Below, in pieces: positions 37,301 through 49,834 of a DNA stretch of 64,000 nucleotides. The stretch comes from Eremophila alpestris peregrina. Its lineage: Eukaryota > Chordata > Aves > Passeriformes > Alaudidae. The first letter of the stretch is position 1; every line of letters begins with the position of its first letter. The DNA is taken from contig WMCF01000018.1 of assembly GCA_009792885.1 (NCBI GenBank), forward strand, positions 4,763,029 through 4,827,028, given 5' to 3'. Under the pieces are notes generated by a model, which saw nothing but the letters and a program-made list of their open reading frames with translations, did not search any database and was not told the DNA's origin. The position numbers and the translations under genes were made by a program.

Positions 37301-38844
37301 GTTTATTCAAAACAGAGTCCTTCACACTTTATTGTTAATCTACTGTAAGAGTCTAACAAAGTCTGTGTAAAGAAGTGGCATCTTGCTTATAAATATTTTA
37401 TTACTTATGTAACAAAATATTCCTGCTTAACAATTTAATCAGCCTGTTCACACTGTTCTTGTATCCACGCTCCTTGGCAAGAGCACATGCTTCTCTAAAC
37501 TAGCAAGTCAGATTTTTTAGGCAGTGGAACCTTGAAAGGAGACAAAGTCTTAGAAATAAGGAGGGTAAATTCAAAATGACAGCAATGTAGATCAACATAT
37601 ATGATACTTGACATTCATGGGGAAGATCCATGGGAAGGAAGAGTTTTGAAAAGGGCATAAGTCATTTCCATGAATTTAAAATGTTCTTTCTATAACCTGT
37701 TAAAAATGCAAACTTTTATTCTACTCTGTTATACATTGTGGTTTTTTATGTCTATGTCACACTGCAGAAACTCTAAAATAATATAGCATTATTAAAACCC
37801 TGTATACCATATACCAAATATTGGTAAGAATTTAGAATGATAGTCTAATTGCACTAAATGCAAATTTATTTCAATATCATATTTTAAAGATATGTATATA
37901 GTCAAATTTTCACACAGATCTTCAAAACTATCAAATAAATAAGACAATTTGTGAAACCAATGATTTTGCAGCCTTTGCAGTTTATTCAAGTTTTATATCA
38001 CTTCAAACTAAGAGTCAAACTAACAAATTTTTTTCCCTAAATTAATTCTAAAATTCATTTTAGAAGAGTCATTTATCTCCAAAATTTTTAGATTTCAACA
38101 TAATTTCTTTTTCTTTGTTTGTTTTTGATATTAAGGGGTCTACACTGTCAACACCAATGCATTTCTTGTTGCACTGTATTAAATGAATAATGTGATTAGT
38201 TTCCCCAATTTTACCGTTGTGATTCAAGTTAATAAGTAACTTTTAATCTGTTAGTTTAGTAAATCACACAGTATTGAACATGTTCTATTTATGCAGAGAT
38301 GATAGGAAATGAAATATTGCCTCACAACTCAATAAGAACTCTTTGCTAAGCTTAGAGAATTAATCATCTTAGTTTTCTCATCCTAATGTTTTCTGTGTGA
38401 TCCACAGAAATTACATTTGATGGGTTCAAAATGGTAAAAGAACAACGCACTGAACTTCTTATTTATTTAAAGATTTAAATAACATTACTCTTTACCAATG
38501 CAGCTCTGTTTACTGCACTGTTGGTCATCTTGGCTAAGGACCTAAGTCAACCAAACCCAGGAACTCAGGACCATTTTAAAAGCTTCCACATGTCATGCCT
38601 GGCCTCCAGCTGATGTTCCAGAAGGTCACAGTAGAACCTTTCATATCTGACATTTCCACATGACCATTCTGTATTTTCTAGGGAATCACACTTTATTTTA
38701 AAACAACTATAATGACAGCTGACATACTCATCACATTGGGAATCCACATGTAGGTGGCTACATGCAAGGGGGCTGAATCCCATCTTCAATACCTTTCAAA
38801 TATGCAAATGGAAAATGCTGAGATCAACTTGTTTTCTATGTCTG

Positions 38845-39100
38845 CACCCCAGAAGGCAAGAAGTATTGCTGGTACTCAAACTGCAGCAAGACAAATTCAG
38901 ATTTAGACAAGAAGAAATACTGCCTAACAAAATGGGTGGACAAACAACTGGAGTAGATTTCATGAGAAGTGTAAGGAGTCTGCCTCCTTCAAAACTTTCA
39001 AGAAGAGGTGAGACAACCATGCCAGGAATGAAACAAAAGTTAATCTAGACTTTACAGCAGATTTAGGTGAGATGATTCCCTCAATAAGATATGAATGATG
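38845..39100 (+). mobile_element. Ancient CR1 remnant
   Basis: The plus strand shows CTGCAGCAAGACAAATTCAG, TTTAGACAAGAAGAAATACTG, then TCCTTCAAAACTTTCAAGAA, GAGGTGAGACAACCATGCCAGG and AGGTGAGATGATTCCCTCA. This is the block order of an old CR1 3' region (RRQEEF, 'gacaaccatctgtcagg', 'gatgacctc'). The plus-strand frame over it includes F-R-F-R-Q-E-E, which is CR1-like, but its N-terminal part is unrelated. It has no tail repeat and many changes. Confidence 0.6.
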
Positions 39101-40319
39101 AGATAGATGGCATAGATACTGATTCAAATAGTAATGTATGTCTGACAATAATTTTTTCTCCTCTATTTACTCATTTGCTTGTCCCTGGTGATGTAAAATC
39201 AGTATTTTCTACCTCCACATTTGAGATGTATGTTCTATACCATATCTCTGTTCCTCTGTTTTGTTAGTCAGAGTAACCTGCCATGCCACATGGCTCTCAA
39301 ATGTAGTTGTCTGAAAGTTAATTGTATACAGTGATGCAGTCATCAGTAAGCAATCAATTGTTCTATTGTTTTAGCTGTGTCTCAAAAACATTGTTTAAAC
39401 AAGCTTTGAAAAACAATAAAGCTTTAAAATGACTAAGGAGTGTGCACTGCTCCATGTGCAGCTGTCTTTTTTTTTTATTTTTTGAAATCTTCATGCAAAA
39501 GTTGTTTAAATACATGGTTTAGAATTGACATGTAAGGGTGACGTGGATAGCTTTTTATTATCCAGTTGAGAAAAATTATCTAAATAGTTCCATCATTCCT
39601 AATTCCAATGTGTTAAAAACACTTTCACTTAGAAACTGTGCAAAATAGAGAGTGTGCTGATGGATACATATTCTGTCTTAACTCTGCTGTCCCTGACCAA
39701 GAACAAACAGCTGGAAGCAAAGTTGGCTGTTGGGAGTGCACGGTAAGACAACGTTCACTGCACTGCCAGGAGCCCAGGTAGAGAAGGTCTACATTATCTC
39801 TAATGAAATCTGCCTGATCACCAGGCCAAATTCCAAAAAAGATGGGAATGTAACCTGGCCTGTGGAACTTTGTCTGTGTTTCCAAGGCAAATGTGACACT
39901 TGAGTGATCTCTGAGCAATGCTCAAAAGTTTCTGAAAACAAACTAAAACACGTTTCATTCCTATTGAAAATAAACTAATGTGATCTTGTTATACCTGACC
40001 TTCTGCAAAAATCTTGACTATAATTGAATAATATTTTCTGATGTGAAAGGATTTAAAAAAATTTCCAAGTCCAAGACATTATTATACACTTTAATTAAGT
40101 CCAGCTGTTAAATACATGTCATAACAAAGCCTTCTGTAGTTTTCATAGAACAGATTTTTCCATGGTGATATTTTTAGATTAACACAGAGGAAACTATGGG
40201 ATAATTTAAAATGTGTTTATGTATAGTACAGAATAGACAATACCAATAATAATCCATCTCTGTATTACAAGAGAGAAAGGACTCATGGTTCTTCATCAAC
40301 ATCAGTATAAACTATTTAC

Positions 40320-41280
40320 AGCAAGTAGGGAAGCTGTAGGCCAATGTCACTGGAAGCCATTTATGATTGGCTTTGAAAGGTCATGGAAACTGTGGAGGGT
40401 TCCCTAAGGCTGGAATGAAACAATTGTCCCACCTGCATTCAAGAAAGGTAAGAAGGAACAGTAGACGTAGAATCTACCATTCTATGACAAACTTTTAAAT
40501 TTTCTTCAAGAAAAAGACTGGTTTGGTGCATAAAGGAATACAAGTGCATATTGTTTTTCTTGACTTTGGTAAAGTTTTCAACACTGCCTCAAATAATGTC
40601 TTTATTGACTAATGAAGTGCAGAATTGGCAAATAAACAGTGGAGTGGATTGAAAAATGCCTGAGCAGCTGGGTCTAGAGGGTTGATCAGAGGCACGAACT
40701 CCACCTGGATGCCAGGCTCTACAGTAATATTCCAAGGTCAGTACTTGGGGCCAACACTGGTTTACATCTTCATTAATGTCTTGGATGATGAAGCTGAGTG
40801 TATCTTCAACAGGTTTGCAGCCTGTGCCAAAGGGGATGGAATGGATGATACTCCTGATAATTGTGCTGCCATTCAGAGGGACATTGACAAGTTCTAGAAA
40901 CGGGCTGAGAGGAATCTCATTAAGTTAAACAAAGGAAAGTAAAAAAGTTCTCCTACACCTTGGGAAGAATAACCACATGCAGCAGGATAGGCTGTGGGCT
41001 GACTGGTTGGAAAGCAACTTCAGGGAAAGCAACTTTACAGAAAACAACTTGGGATTCCTGTTGGACAATAAAAACATAAGAAAAATCTTACTATGAGCAC
41101 GGTCAAATCTTTGAATGGGTTGCCCAGAGAGGTTGTGAAGTCTCAAGCCTTGGAGACATTCAAAACCAATAAGATATGGCCATAAGCAAACTGCTTTAGC
41201 TGGTCCTGCTCTGAGCAGAGGCTTGGGCTGGATGACTGCTAGAGATGCCCTCCAACCACAACTATCCTGTGATTCTGTGA
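40320..41280 (+). mobile_element. CR1 LINE (+), 5'-truncated and internally deleted
   Basis: The first half (40320-41070) is ORF2 reverse-transcriptase region. It includes a stretch related to the 'tttgacttcagcaaggcctttgac' block at about 40560, then a frame (40682-40897) reading Y-L-G-P-T-L-V-Y-I-F-I-N-V-L-D-D and F-A-A-C-A-K, where functional CR1 has L-G-P-V-L-F-N-I-F-I-N-D-L-D and F-A-D-D-T-K. The catalytic aspartates are therefore lost. At about 41075-41090 the sequence jumps from the 'L-D-N' block to the 'AAAAATCTTACTATGAGCAC' block, skipping several hundred bases of ORF2. The 3' end is complete: GGGTTGCCCAGAGAGGTTGT, GCTTGGGCTGGATGACT and the terminal TGTGATTCTGTGA. The 156-codon minus-strand frame over 40925-41395 is antisense to this element. 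Confidence 0.9.
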
Positions 41281-42359
41281 AATAGCACAAAACAGTGAAT
41301 GAGTGATGCTTAAATAAGTGTTGTAAAATAAGACACAGCAAAAAGAAGCATGTAATTATTGCTTTGACAGCTAATAATTTTGGTTTATACACCAACAGTC
41401 ATATAATGCAGGGGTTCAGTTTTGTCTACTTTATTCAAAGAATTTGGCACTAAAATATAACTTTTGGAGTACTTTCTTTACTTTAAAGTTTATAACTGGA
41501 AGGCAGGGTAGAGACTGAACAGTGAACATTCTTGTTAACAAAGACAGACAAAATATTTTAGTCTCTAACATTCCTTGGTACTGAACACAATGTTGATTCT
41601 CCTGTTCAGAGAAAGCTTTTTAAATATGATGCCTGGTAGTGAACTTCTGACCTCTAAACTTCAGAATTCAGAATAAGGTGTCCAAGTTCACTTCAGCAAT
41701 GCTATCCTTTTCAGAGAGTCTCTAGAGAATTGCCATGGTAACCCAGGAATAATTGTGTGAATAAAACTTTTGATGAATTCCTCACAGATGTTTCTAATGC
41801 ACTGATGCATGATGGGTACTGGTGATCTCACCAAATGCAGAATCTGTCACTGCTTGCACACAGGAGCTGTGTGAGATCATCTGGGATATCACAAAAGTCA
41901 ATCCTTTCTTGCTGGTAGGGTCATTCTGGATCTAAATTTTGGCGCTTTATAAAATTAACTTCATCTGGAAAAATCTCATTTAATTGTCTTATTCCATACT
42001 GGGAGAAAGAATAATAAGAGACTACACACAATTTACAGAATACTTCCACATGTAAGATAAGGGCATGGGATTTTTTTGCTTTTTGTAATACATGAGAGAA
42101 TTATGAAGCCAGAAGACTTTAACCAAAGTTTAGAGAAGGTAATGATGATCAAACAGACATTTTGTGTCTGTTCCGTGACTTCCTTACATGAAGGGGAAAA
42201 AAGGCCTGGGAAGCTCTGAGAAACTATACCTAGTCTGTTATGGATAGTAGAACTAAACTGTGAAAAAAAGTGGATTTTGAAAGAAAATCTGTTATATTTC
42301 GATGAACAAGAAGTCGGGAGAAATAGTGTCAGAATTTAGAGCTTCTGGTAATAAAATAG
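41281..42359. other. Unique non-coding stretch
   Basis: About 1.1 kb between two oppositely oriented CR1 copies. No gene, RNA or repeat recognised. Confidence 0.55.
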
Positions 42360-42555
42360 AACCACAAAATCATGGACGGGTTTGGGTTGGAAGGGACCTT
42401 AAAGATCATCTTGTTCCAGTCTCCATGCCATGGGCAGGGACATGTTCAGCTAGATCAGGTAGCTCAAAGCCCTGGCCTTGCACTACCAGCACTGTGGAGC
42501 CACAGCTTCCCTGGTGAACCTGTTCTAGTGTCATGAAGACTCTACTAAACACAAG
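42360..42555 (-). mobile_element. CR1 LINE 3' end, about 0.2 kb
   Basis: On plus, ACCACAAAATCATGGACGGG is followed by TTTGGGTTGGAAGGGACCTT, AAAGATCATCTTGTTCCAG, CCATGCCATGGGCAGGGACA and CCACAGCTTCCCTGG. This is the reverse complement of the terminal 200 bp of a classic avian CR1. The first block is the decayed 3' tail. The 5' end is lost near 42555. It is relatively well preserved compared with the other CR1 scraps here. Confidence 0.93.
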
Positions 42556-44713
42556 TCCTTTTTTTCCAGCAAAAAACCCACTGCTTGACTAATAGCTAAT
42601 TTTATTCATCTTTACAAAGAAAGGTACAGTGATCTGGAACTGCTGATTAACTAGGATCAGGGATTATGTGTTCAATACTGATCCTTATATAGGGGGATTT
42701 TTGGTATTTTATCCATGTCCCATTGCAGTCCATGGCTGTCCCTCACTGTGATTTAGGAAAGCTGCTCAACTGTTTGAGTCCTTACAAAGAGACTGCAATT
42801 ATTTTAGTTTTTGTGAATCTTTCCAGTATGTCCAGTCACTCTTCTATTGTGCACTGGTAAAATACAGCTAACTTTTCCTTCCATAATGCCACAAAATGTC
42901 TGTCCCTTATGTGTTGGAAAATATCTACAGATAATCCTTTCTAAATGAGACAGTTGTCATATTTATGGTTTTTTTTTTTTCATGTATAGGCCATTGTCTA
43001 TGTCAAGGTTCATCAATCTGGATTGTTTTGATTGAACACTTTGTTTTTGCATGTTTCATAATTTGCAATGCCATTGGTCTTTAATCAATAGACCTGCCTT
43101 CATACAAGTATTTCTGAAGGAATAAAATTTAAGAAGGTTCAAAGTTACGAAGACACTTAATCTTTACACAGAATTCATCTCTTTGTTTAAAATTCATTTT
43201 TTTTTCTTTTCTCAGTCTGTTCATCTCTTATCCTTTAGTGTCCAGTGTCCAAAGTAACTGAAAAGTAAAGCAATATTTATGCTGTATGACCATTGTCAAG
43301 GAGTACTTTGAGTTTTTCCACAAGAGTTACTTTTAGTGCTCAGTTTCTTCAAGAATAGTTTGCAATAGGCTACTCACATTGGCACAGTGCTGCAGGATGG
43401 CAGCCTTAGTCTGCTAATCTTTTCTTGATCCTTTATATCCTATTACTAGTATTTACAGAAAAAAATAAAAAGCCCATACAGACATGTAAGAAGTAGTAGT
43501 CCTTTTTTTTTTTAAAGCCACTTACACTTTACACTTTAAAAAATTGTAAATAGCTTTATTTCCTGTTAATGGAGTAATTTATATAGTACCTACTATCTAC
43601 ATTGACAGCACTTTTTATCCACTAGCAAATGTGAGGCATTTACTGAATCAATTACTTGAGTTATGAAGAGGAGCACAAAGCCTCATTGCCACTCCATTCT
43701 TCTCAATAACAAAGGAGAAAACACATTAAAAACTAGCATTGATGGGTTGTTGTGAGATTCAGTCAATGAGCACTCCCAGAGTTGAAATTAAAAGGCAGTT
43801 AGGAGAAAATTGTTTTCTCTGGTCATCAGTCACAATGTGAAAGGCCTTTTTCACAATGATTAATTAAAAGCTGAAAAAAGACTGAGCTTTAATAAAGTGT
43901 CTGGATGGCTTTTTGGTAGCATCATGAGTTAATGGACAGTGGCTTGCCTTGACTAAGTGTTATTGCTCTAGTCCATAATTTCATCTTGAAAATGGGCAAG
44001 GGAGTGAATCTTCCTCTTAGTAATTGAGTATTGATTTGAAAATAAATGGCACTGAAACTCCCACTGAACTGTCAGGATATATTCTGGACAGCACTGACAA
44101 GAAATGGCTTTTGGTTGCTGTGAAAGTTATGGATCAGCTTGATACTTAAATACATAGAGCTCCACTGCAATCTATCTTCTGATTTATCAAGATTCAGATG
44201 GTCAATACATGACATTTCAGAGGAAATAACATTTATGTGCGTGAAGCAAGAATGGGGAAACATTATCACCTTCTTTTTCAAATGCTTCCTTCAATTTGTG
44301 AAGCTATTTAAAAAACAACAGCAAAACGTTGGTTCATGCCTTAAATAAATACTCTCACTTGTAGAAATTAGCATGAAATTATTTTAAAAGTGCTTACAGT
44401 TAAGGAGATAGATTTCACATATGCACATTATCTTAAAATAACTTGGTGGGATTCAAGTGGAGGCAGGATAATCTGTGTAAACTGGGGGGTTACAAAAATC
44501 ACCACTTTTAAGGTTTCAAGTACTGCACTCTGCTGGCTGTATCTAAAGGTATGTAACCTATACTGTCACAGTCCCTAAACTTTCACTAATGATACAAAAT
44601 AGGCATTGGACATAAAACTAAAATGCTGTAATGAAAGATCATAGAGAGAAAACAAAATTCAGCCAAACTTTTTAACTTAGTAAAAATAAAACAGAGTTTT
44701 AAGGGGGGGTAAA

Positions 44714-44749
44714 GTTAATTTCTATGGCCAAACTGCCATAGAAATTAAC
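44714..44749. repeat. Perfect 15-bp inverted repeat with 6-base loop
   Basis: GTTAATTTCTATGGC (44714-44728) and GCCATAGAAATTAAC (44735-44749) pair perfectly around CAAACT. This is the strongest short hairpin I found in the window. It sits just after a GGGGGGG run. No transposon ends, target-site duplication or known small RNA family was recognised; the stem is shorter than a typical pre-miRNA. Confidence 0.9.
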
Positions 44750-46642
44750 AGGTGTTAAGCATTTTAGATGCCAGAGTCAGAGGGGTCTTTACTTCCTTTT
44801 GAAGTAATTCTAGGCTTTGGTTATCCAGATATCTATCTGTTGTGAGAGCATCACAGTATGTGAAAGAGTTAAGCACCAGGTTCCTCAAAAGAGAGTGAAA
44901 AGAGTTTCAGACACAGGTGTTGAATGGGGAATCATCCAAACAGAGAGAGAAGGAAATATACACAGCCTTGACTTCACAGTTTTTAACTGGGAGAAATCTG
45001 TCTTTTAACCCTTGAAAAAGATAAATTATGAAAGGTTATGGCTTTTGCAGCAAAGCTTGATGGAACTTGAATCCATATGAAAGATTTGTATAAAAAAATT
45101 ATAAAATTGATAAGCATGCCAGCTCTCATTTTTTAGGTCCTCATCTTTCTCAGAGTCCAAATGCCAAAGTCCTTTGAGGCCTCTTGATGCCCACTCAGTG
45201 TTTTGACAAAAAAAAAACGTCATGGGGTGTTTGTGAGCTTGCACACATCTGTGTTCAGAAATTACTGCAGGGTCAGGAAAGGCAGAATGACAAATACCTC
45301 CACAGCACATTGTTTATAAATCTTACATTGGGAGATTAGAATGTCCAAGAGAAATGAGTTTCCACTTTAAAACAAGCTTGAGCTCTGAGATTGCTGCATT
45401 TTTGCTGTGGTGTTACAACAGTGGTTCTTGTACAGGGGGCAGGGGGTTGCTCTCCCTTTTCTGGTCGATCCTCAGTGGTTTCACAGGGTACAGTGAGTAT
45501 GTGGCACTTCCAGAAATTTGTCAGCCTGCACTGCTATTTATGGGTGCTGCCAATACACTTAAAAGGGTGCCTGGAAAGACATTGTTTTCACAAGGACCTG
45601 GCAGGTTTCCCTATTCAATTGTCAAACATCTTAAAGAGGTTTTGAAGTCAACTATTTCATTCACCTGCACAAGAAAAAGAAAACAACCTGTATTCATAAC
45701 AAATCCTTCTTTCAAGTTCTTACTCATGACATACATTTGCAATTCATGGTTCCCAGTATTGTCTGTTCCCAGTTCAGCTGAGTACCCAACAGAAATCAAA
45801 AGTCAGAAAACATTGCAAGGCTGACTGTAGTTCCTGAGCAGAGAGCAAACAAAGAAACAAGAATTTCTGTCTTAAAAACAGATGGAACTGTCTTTTTAGA
45901 GCTTCACATTTTTTTAAATTTTATTTTTTAAATTTTTTGGCACCTAGTCTAGATGTTCTAGAGTCTAGAAAAAGAATGACTTTTTCACTCAGGTGTAGGA
46001 GAGCCCTGAGCTTACCTATGTTCATACCTCACCTTTCACTGCAAGAATTGACACAATAGCTCTGGCTTCCCAAAAATGTACCACACTTTAAACTATTGTT
46101 TTGGTAGAAAGTAAGAAGAAAAGGAAATAGGAAAGTTCATATTAGAATCATCCCATTGCTGTTCTACCACTGTGAAGAGGGAATTGAAAATTCAGAGGAC
46201 TGGAAATCTAGCATATGAAAAGGATCATTATTCTTTCACAGAACTTGAATTTGAAATGAAATTTTCCAAGCAATGTTGAAATTAAGTATGTGCAGAAGAA
46301 AAGGGAGATATATTTTTCAGTTAGCTCTCTTTAGAATTCAGAATATATCAAAAGGAGAAAATATTTTTTCCAGACAATTTTTTTTTTTCCTTTTTACTGT
46401 TTTGGTTTTGTTATTTTGCTTTATTTCAGCTATGTGTTTCAGGGACTATTCCTTGAATGGGAAGAAACAGAAGAAAGGTCCTTATTTAGGAGACATGACT
46501 ATTTAGGAGACTCCAGATACAGATTATGTTGAGTTCAGCTTTATGAGGGAACAGCTCTGTACTAACAGTACAAGTATCACAGGAAACTGCTGATCCAAGA
46601 GCACTTAGATTTGTTCTCTTGGTGACAGTGGCCATAATGTCA

Positions 46643-46670
46643 CTCTGAATATGATTCTCTGAATATGATT
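46643..46670. repeat. Two tandem 14-bp units
   Basis: CTCTGAATATGATT occurs twice in direct succession without mismatch. It is a small local duplication in unique sequence with no evident function. Confidence 0.9.
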
Positions 46671-46924
46671 TGAACTTGGATTGGTGCAAGCTGCAGATTC
46701 CTTTTGCTAGAGATGGTAAATTTCAGCAGAATAGCTACAATTTACCAGCTGGATTGTCAGATATATCCAACAGACTTCACTTTGTGTGAGTGTATTCAAT
46801 ATCTGAATCCTTCTTTGACAGATATGTCCATTTTACTTGAATGCAAAACAAAACAAGTACGTTTTCTTCATCAAAATATAACTTCTATAACATGAACCTG
46901 TAAAACACTTGACCATGAAGTGTT

Positions 46925-47041
46925 AAGACCAGATTTAATGAAGCTTTGAGTAAACCAATCTAATGAAGGTTTTCCTGTTCTTGGGTTGATTTTTAAAGTC
47001 TCTTCTGACTCAAGCCATTCTATAAGCCTGTGATTCTGTGA
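46925..47041 (+). mobile_element. CR1 LINE 3'-end remnant
   Basis: AAGACCAGATTTAATGAAGC and TAATGAAGGTTTTCC are weak matches to the CR1 'gtccaggttggatgg' and 'gtggaaggtgtccc' blocks. They are followed by stronger TTTTTAAAGTCTCTTCTGAC, CAAGCCATTCTAT and the terminal TGTGATTCTGTGAC. The tail is diagnostic; the rest is eroded. Confidence 0.82.
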
Positions 47042-49645
47042 CTCAATCAAGGCAAATATATTTAAAAAGTTTTATATATCTTGCTTTCATTAGAAACATA
47101 AGACATCATAGAATGTTAATATACAATAGACTAATACTATATGAAAAACTCTGGGAGTTTTACTTCTCCTGGAATTGCTGCACAAACATCATATTGTTTG
47201 TATGTAGCACAATAGTTCATAATGTTTATAATTCATATAGCTAGCTTTTTGACAAAAAATACTTTACATGAGGATAAATGTAAAAAAGAAAGTGCTGCAA
47301 GTGTTTTTTACTAATCATCTTCTTAATGAGCAGCTACCACATGTAATTTTGCAGTGCCTCAAAGTGACAGCTAACAGTTGTCAGTATGTAAAAAACCCCC
47401 AAGCCCTAGAGACAAAATGTAGTTGTTGAGTTTGTTAATCACCAAGATTATCAGTTGAGGAAATATCTCATATTAGACAGAATGAAATGTCTTCATTTTT
47501 TCCTAATACTTTTTCATACTTTTAAAATTCATATTTAAGCAAATTTATTTCCCAAGTTCTTAGACAGTCTGGCAGTTATAATTAAAAAGAAGGAATTGTA
47601 TGGTGAGTGAAGCAGTGCTTTTGTAAGTCTCCTCTTCCTTGCTTAAAACTATTTGTTTCAAGATATATATTTTCATGTAAAGACAAATTCCTTTTACTGT
47701 TGTTTTATGACTGTTTTTATGGAGCTAATTTTTATGAAAGATTGAATATTGGCAATAAAATAGTCAGGATTTGTGACAGAAACACCCTGACTATATGAAA
47801 TACACATTTTGTCAGTCATAAAAACCTCTCAATAAAACTTCAGCTAAATTTCTTAGCAGCACAGCTCTTGGAGCCAGAGATGAATTAATGCATGCACTTT
47901 GTGAAGCAGAAAGAGTATTACTGCTTCATCAATACCAATCATACTAGTAATCATTCTGAAATTTCCTTTAAGTTATTTTTGTGTGTGTGTGTGTTAGTAG
48001 AGAAATGTTAACCCAAGGGTCAGGTTGCTTCCAACAAGACAGGAGGTCTAGGAAAAATACAAGGATTTTCAAAATGTTCTTTCAAGAGATTGCTTCTTTC
48101 TAATACCAGAAAAATAGAAAATAGAGCAGCTTGCAGCCTGATGCACCATGGTAGGCACTGGAGTCTTTGGGGTGCCACAGGCAGAGGAAACCTCAACCAG
48201 GCCTTGCCTGTTCCCTAGCCAGTGCCTGATGAGCTCTTCCTCTCTTCCAGATCTGCACAGCCACATGTGAATGGGACACACAAATATTTTTTTTATGCCA
48301 TTCACTTTTGACAATTAATTTTTCTCTCCTTGATTTAAAATATTTTTTGCCCACACACTCTGTAGGCAGCAGCTTTTTGAAAAATGGAAGTGAACTCAGT
48401 CAACCTGAAACTCGTCCCAGCTCTGGTCTCTGGACAGCTCCTGTGGCTTGGAGTGTCTGGGTTCAGAGGAGAAAATATTCAAGTGTGTTACCTAAAGGAT
48501 TTTATGATACCTACAAGTAAATCACACATGCTGTAAATACACAGACATCTTTGCTTTTTTGTTCACTGATGATTTTTAACAAATGCAGGAGCCTCAAGGA
48601 CTAGTAATTTTAATTATCTTGTGCATTACCACAGGAAACAACACTGGTTCTAATATTAGTACATACATAGAAACACACAGATTCTTTTAAAGCAGGACAA
48701 GGCTTGTAAGTGATATCTTTTCTAAACCAAGCAACATAATTGGAAAGAAAACAGACAATGTTCTGGACACACAAGTCTCCTTCAAGCCAGAAATAGAAGC
48801 AACAAACTTCAAGCAAAATGCTTCTGAGTTTTAGAGCTTAAGAAGGAATTTTGGCAATGTTTGCAATAACGGGTAAAGTACTGATAAGGTGGAAAAGTGA
48901 ATGCTGATGTGTGAATGTACTCAGCCAGGAAGTGAAACAGCAAAAAAATCCAACCTGTGATGACCTGAAAATGATGGTACCTGAAGTAAGTACATTAAAG
49001 CATGACAACAACAGCAGTTTAAATGAAGGTAGGACCAAATAAATCTGGTTTTAACTCTTCACAATTTCTTTAATTCCTCCATGCTTCTGCCTCCCTCCTG
49101 GCACCCCCAGAGTCATCAAAGTGGAGTCACAACAGTGAGCACTGATTTTTGACCGTGGGTCACTCTCTTGTGCTGAGCACTGTTAATTCTGAGAAAGCCA
49201 TGCAGGTACTTGTGCCCCACATCACTGTCTTGGATACCATAATGGAGCTAAAATAGAAGGTCACTGCCAATTTATAGGACCCAGATGGAGTTAGTCAGAA
49301 CAGAAAACCAGTGACAGTGTCACTAAAAATGCCCTTTCTGGAGGCAGGTGAAACGAACAACCCCAAAACAAGTGTGTGTTTCTAGCTCCATGTTTTATTT
49401 TTTGTCATTCTAAAGATATTTTTCTGAGTGTGTTTCAAGCTTAACAGGCTGTTGGGGATATTAGACACAGTAATAAACATCTGCCTTAAAAAAAAAGCCA
49501 GAAACAAATCAGTAACTTGATGTGGTGCATAGAGATTACTGCATTAAGATGTCCAGCCGTGGAGAATCTTCCTGACTTTGGTATGCTTTTGTGGGTGAGT
49601 TTCATGAACTACTTTCTTACAGTATCTAGAAAAGTAGTGTCCTAT
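47042..49645. other. Unique AT-rich non-coding stretch
   Basis: No gene or mobile element recognised in 2.6 kb. A (GT)7 run is at 47981-47994. A GC-richer patch at about 48130-48260 has a pyrimidine tract ending in CAG (near 48250), which resembles a splice acceptor, but no open coding block of recognisable origin follows it. Confidence 0.5.
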
Positions 49646-49693
49646 TGTGACCTTTTAAGGTCCCTTCCAACCTAACCTATTCTGTGGTTCTGT
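49646..49693 (+). mobile_element. CR1 LINE terminal scrap
   Basis: GTGACCTTTTAAGGTCCCTT CC, CAACCTAACC and TATTCTGTGGTTCTGT match the last 50 bases of avian CR1. It is too short to assign a subfamily. It lies about 140 bp upstream of a separate CR1 copy in the same orientation. Confidence 0.75.
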
Positions 49694-49834
49694 AGGGACA
49701 AATCTTCTCAGGGCTCAGCAGAAAGGGGTGCCCCAGGCTCAGCTCCTGACAGAAGTGATGTCTCCAGCATGAAATGGAGAGTGAGGGAAGGGGGTCTTGG
49801 AATACAGACAGTCACAACAAATCCCCTGACAGGA

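Larger units (their letters stand above)
30523..40319. other. Unique AT-rich non-coding stretch with scattered old repeat remnants
   Basis: About 9.8 kb without a gene. Two very old CR1-like remnants are listed separately. Otherwise it is plain AT-rich sequence. Open frames up to about 101 codons (36371-36676 minus) have no recognisable domains. Overlapping open frames on opposite strands at 33161-33388 were checked and match nothing I know. Confidence 0.5.
42556..46924. other. Unique AT-rich non-coding stretch
   Basis: No gene or mobile element recognised over 4.4 kb. The longest unexplained open frame in the window is here (45354-45824 plus, 156 codons). It has no recognisable domain, signal peptide or upstream signal, and a second frame (45391-45645) overlaps it, so I do not call it a gene. 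A perfect 15-bp hairpin is listed separately. T/A low-complexity sequence occurs at about 45909-45940. Confidence 0.5.

Noticed and set aside
40925..41395. 156-codon minus-strand open frame
   Set aside because: It is largely antisense to the CR1 copy at 40320-41280; the plus-strand CR1 blocks explain the sequence.
48130..48270. Pyrimidine tract plus CAG as a splice acceptor of an exon
   Set aside because: The following open frame is short, matches nothing recognisable and no donor or partner exon is evident.
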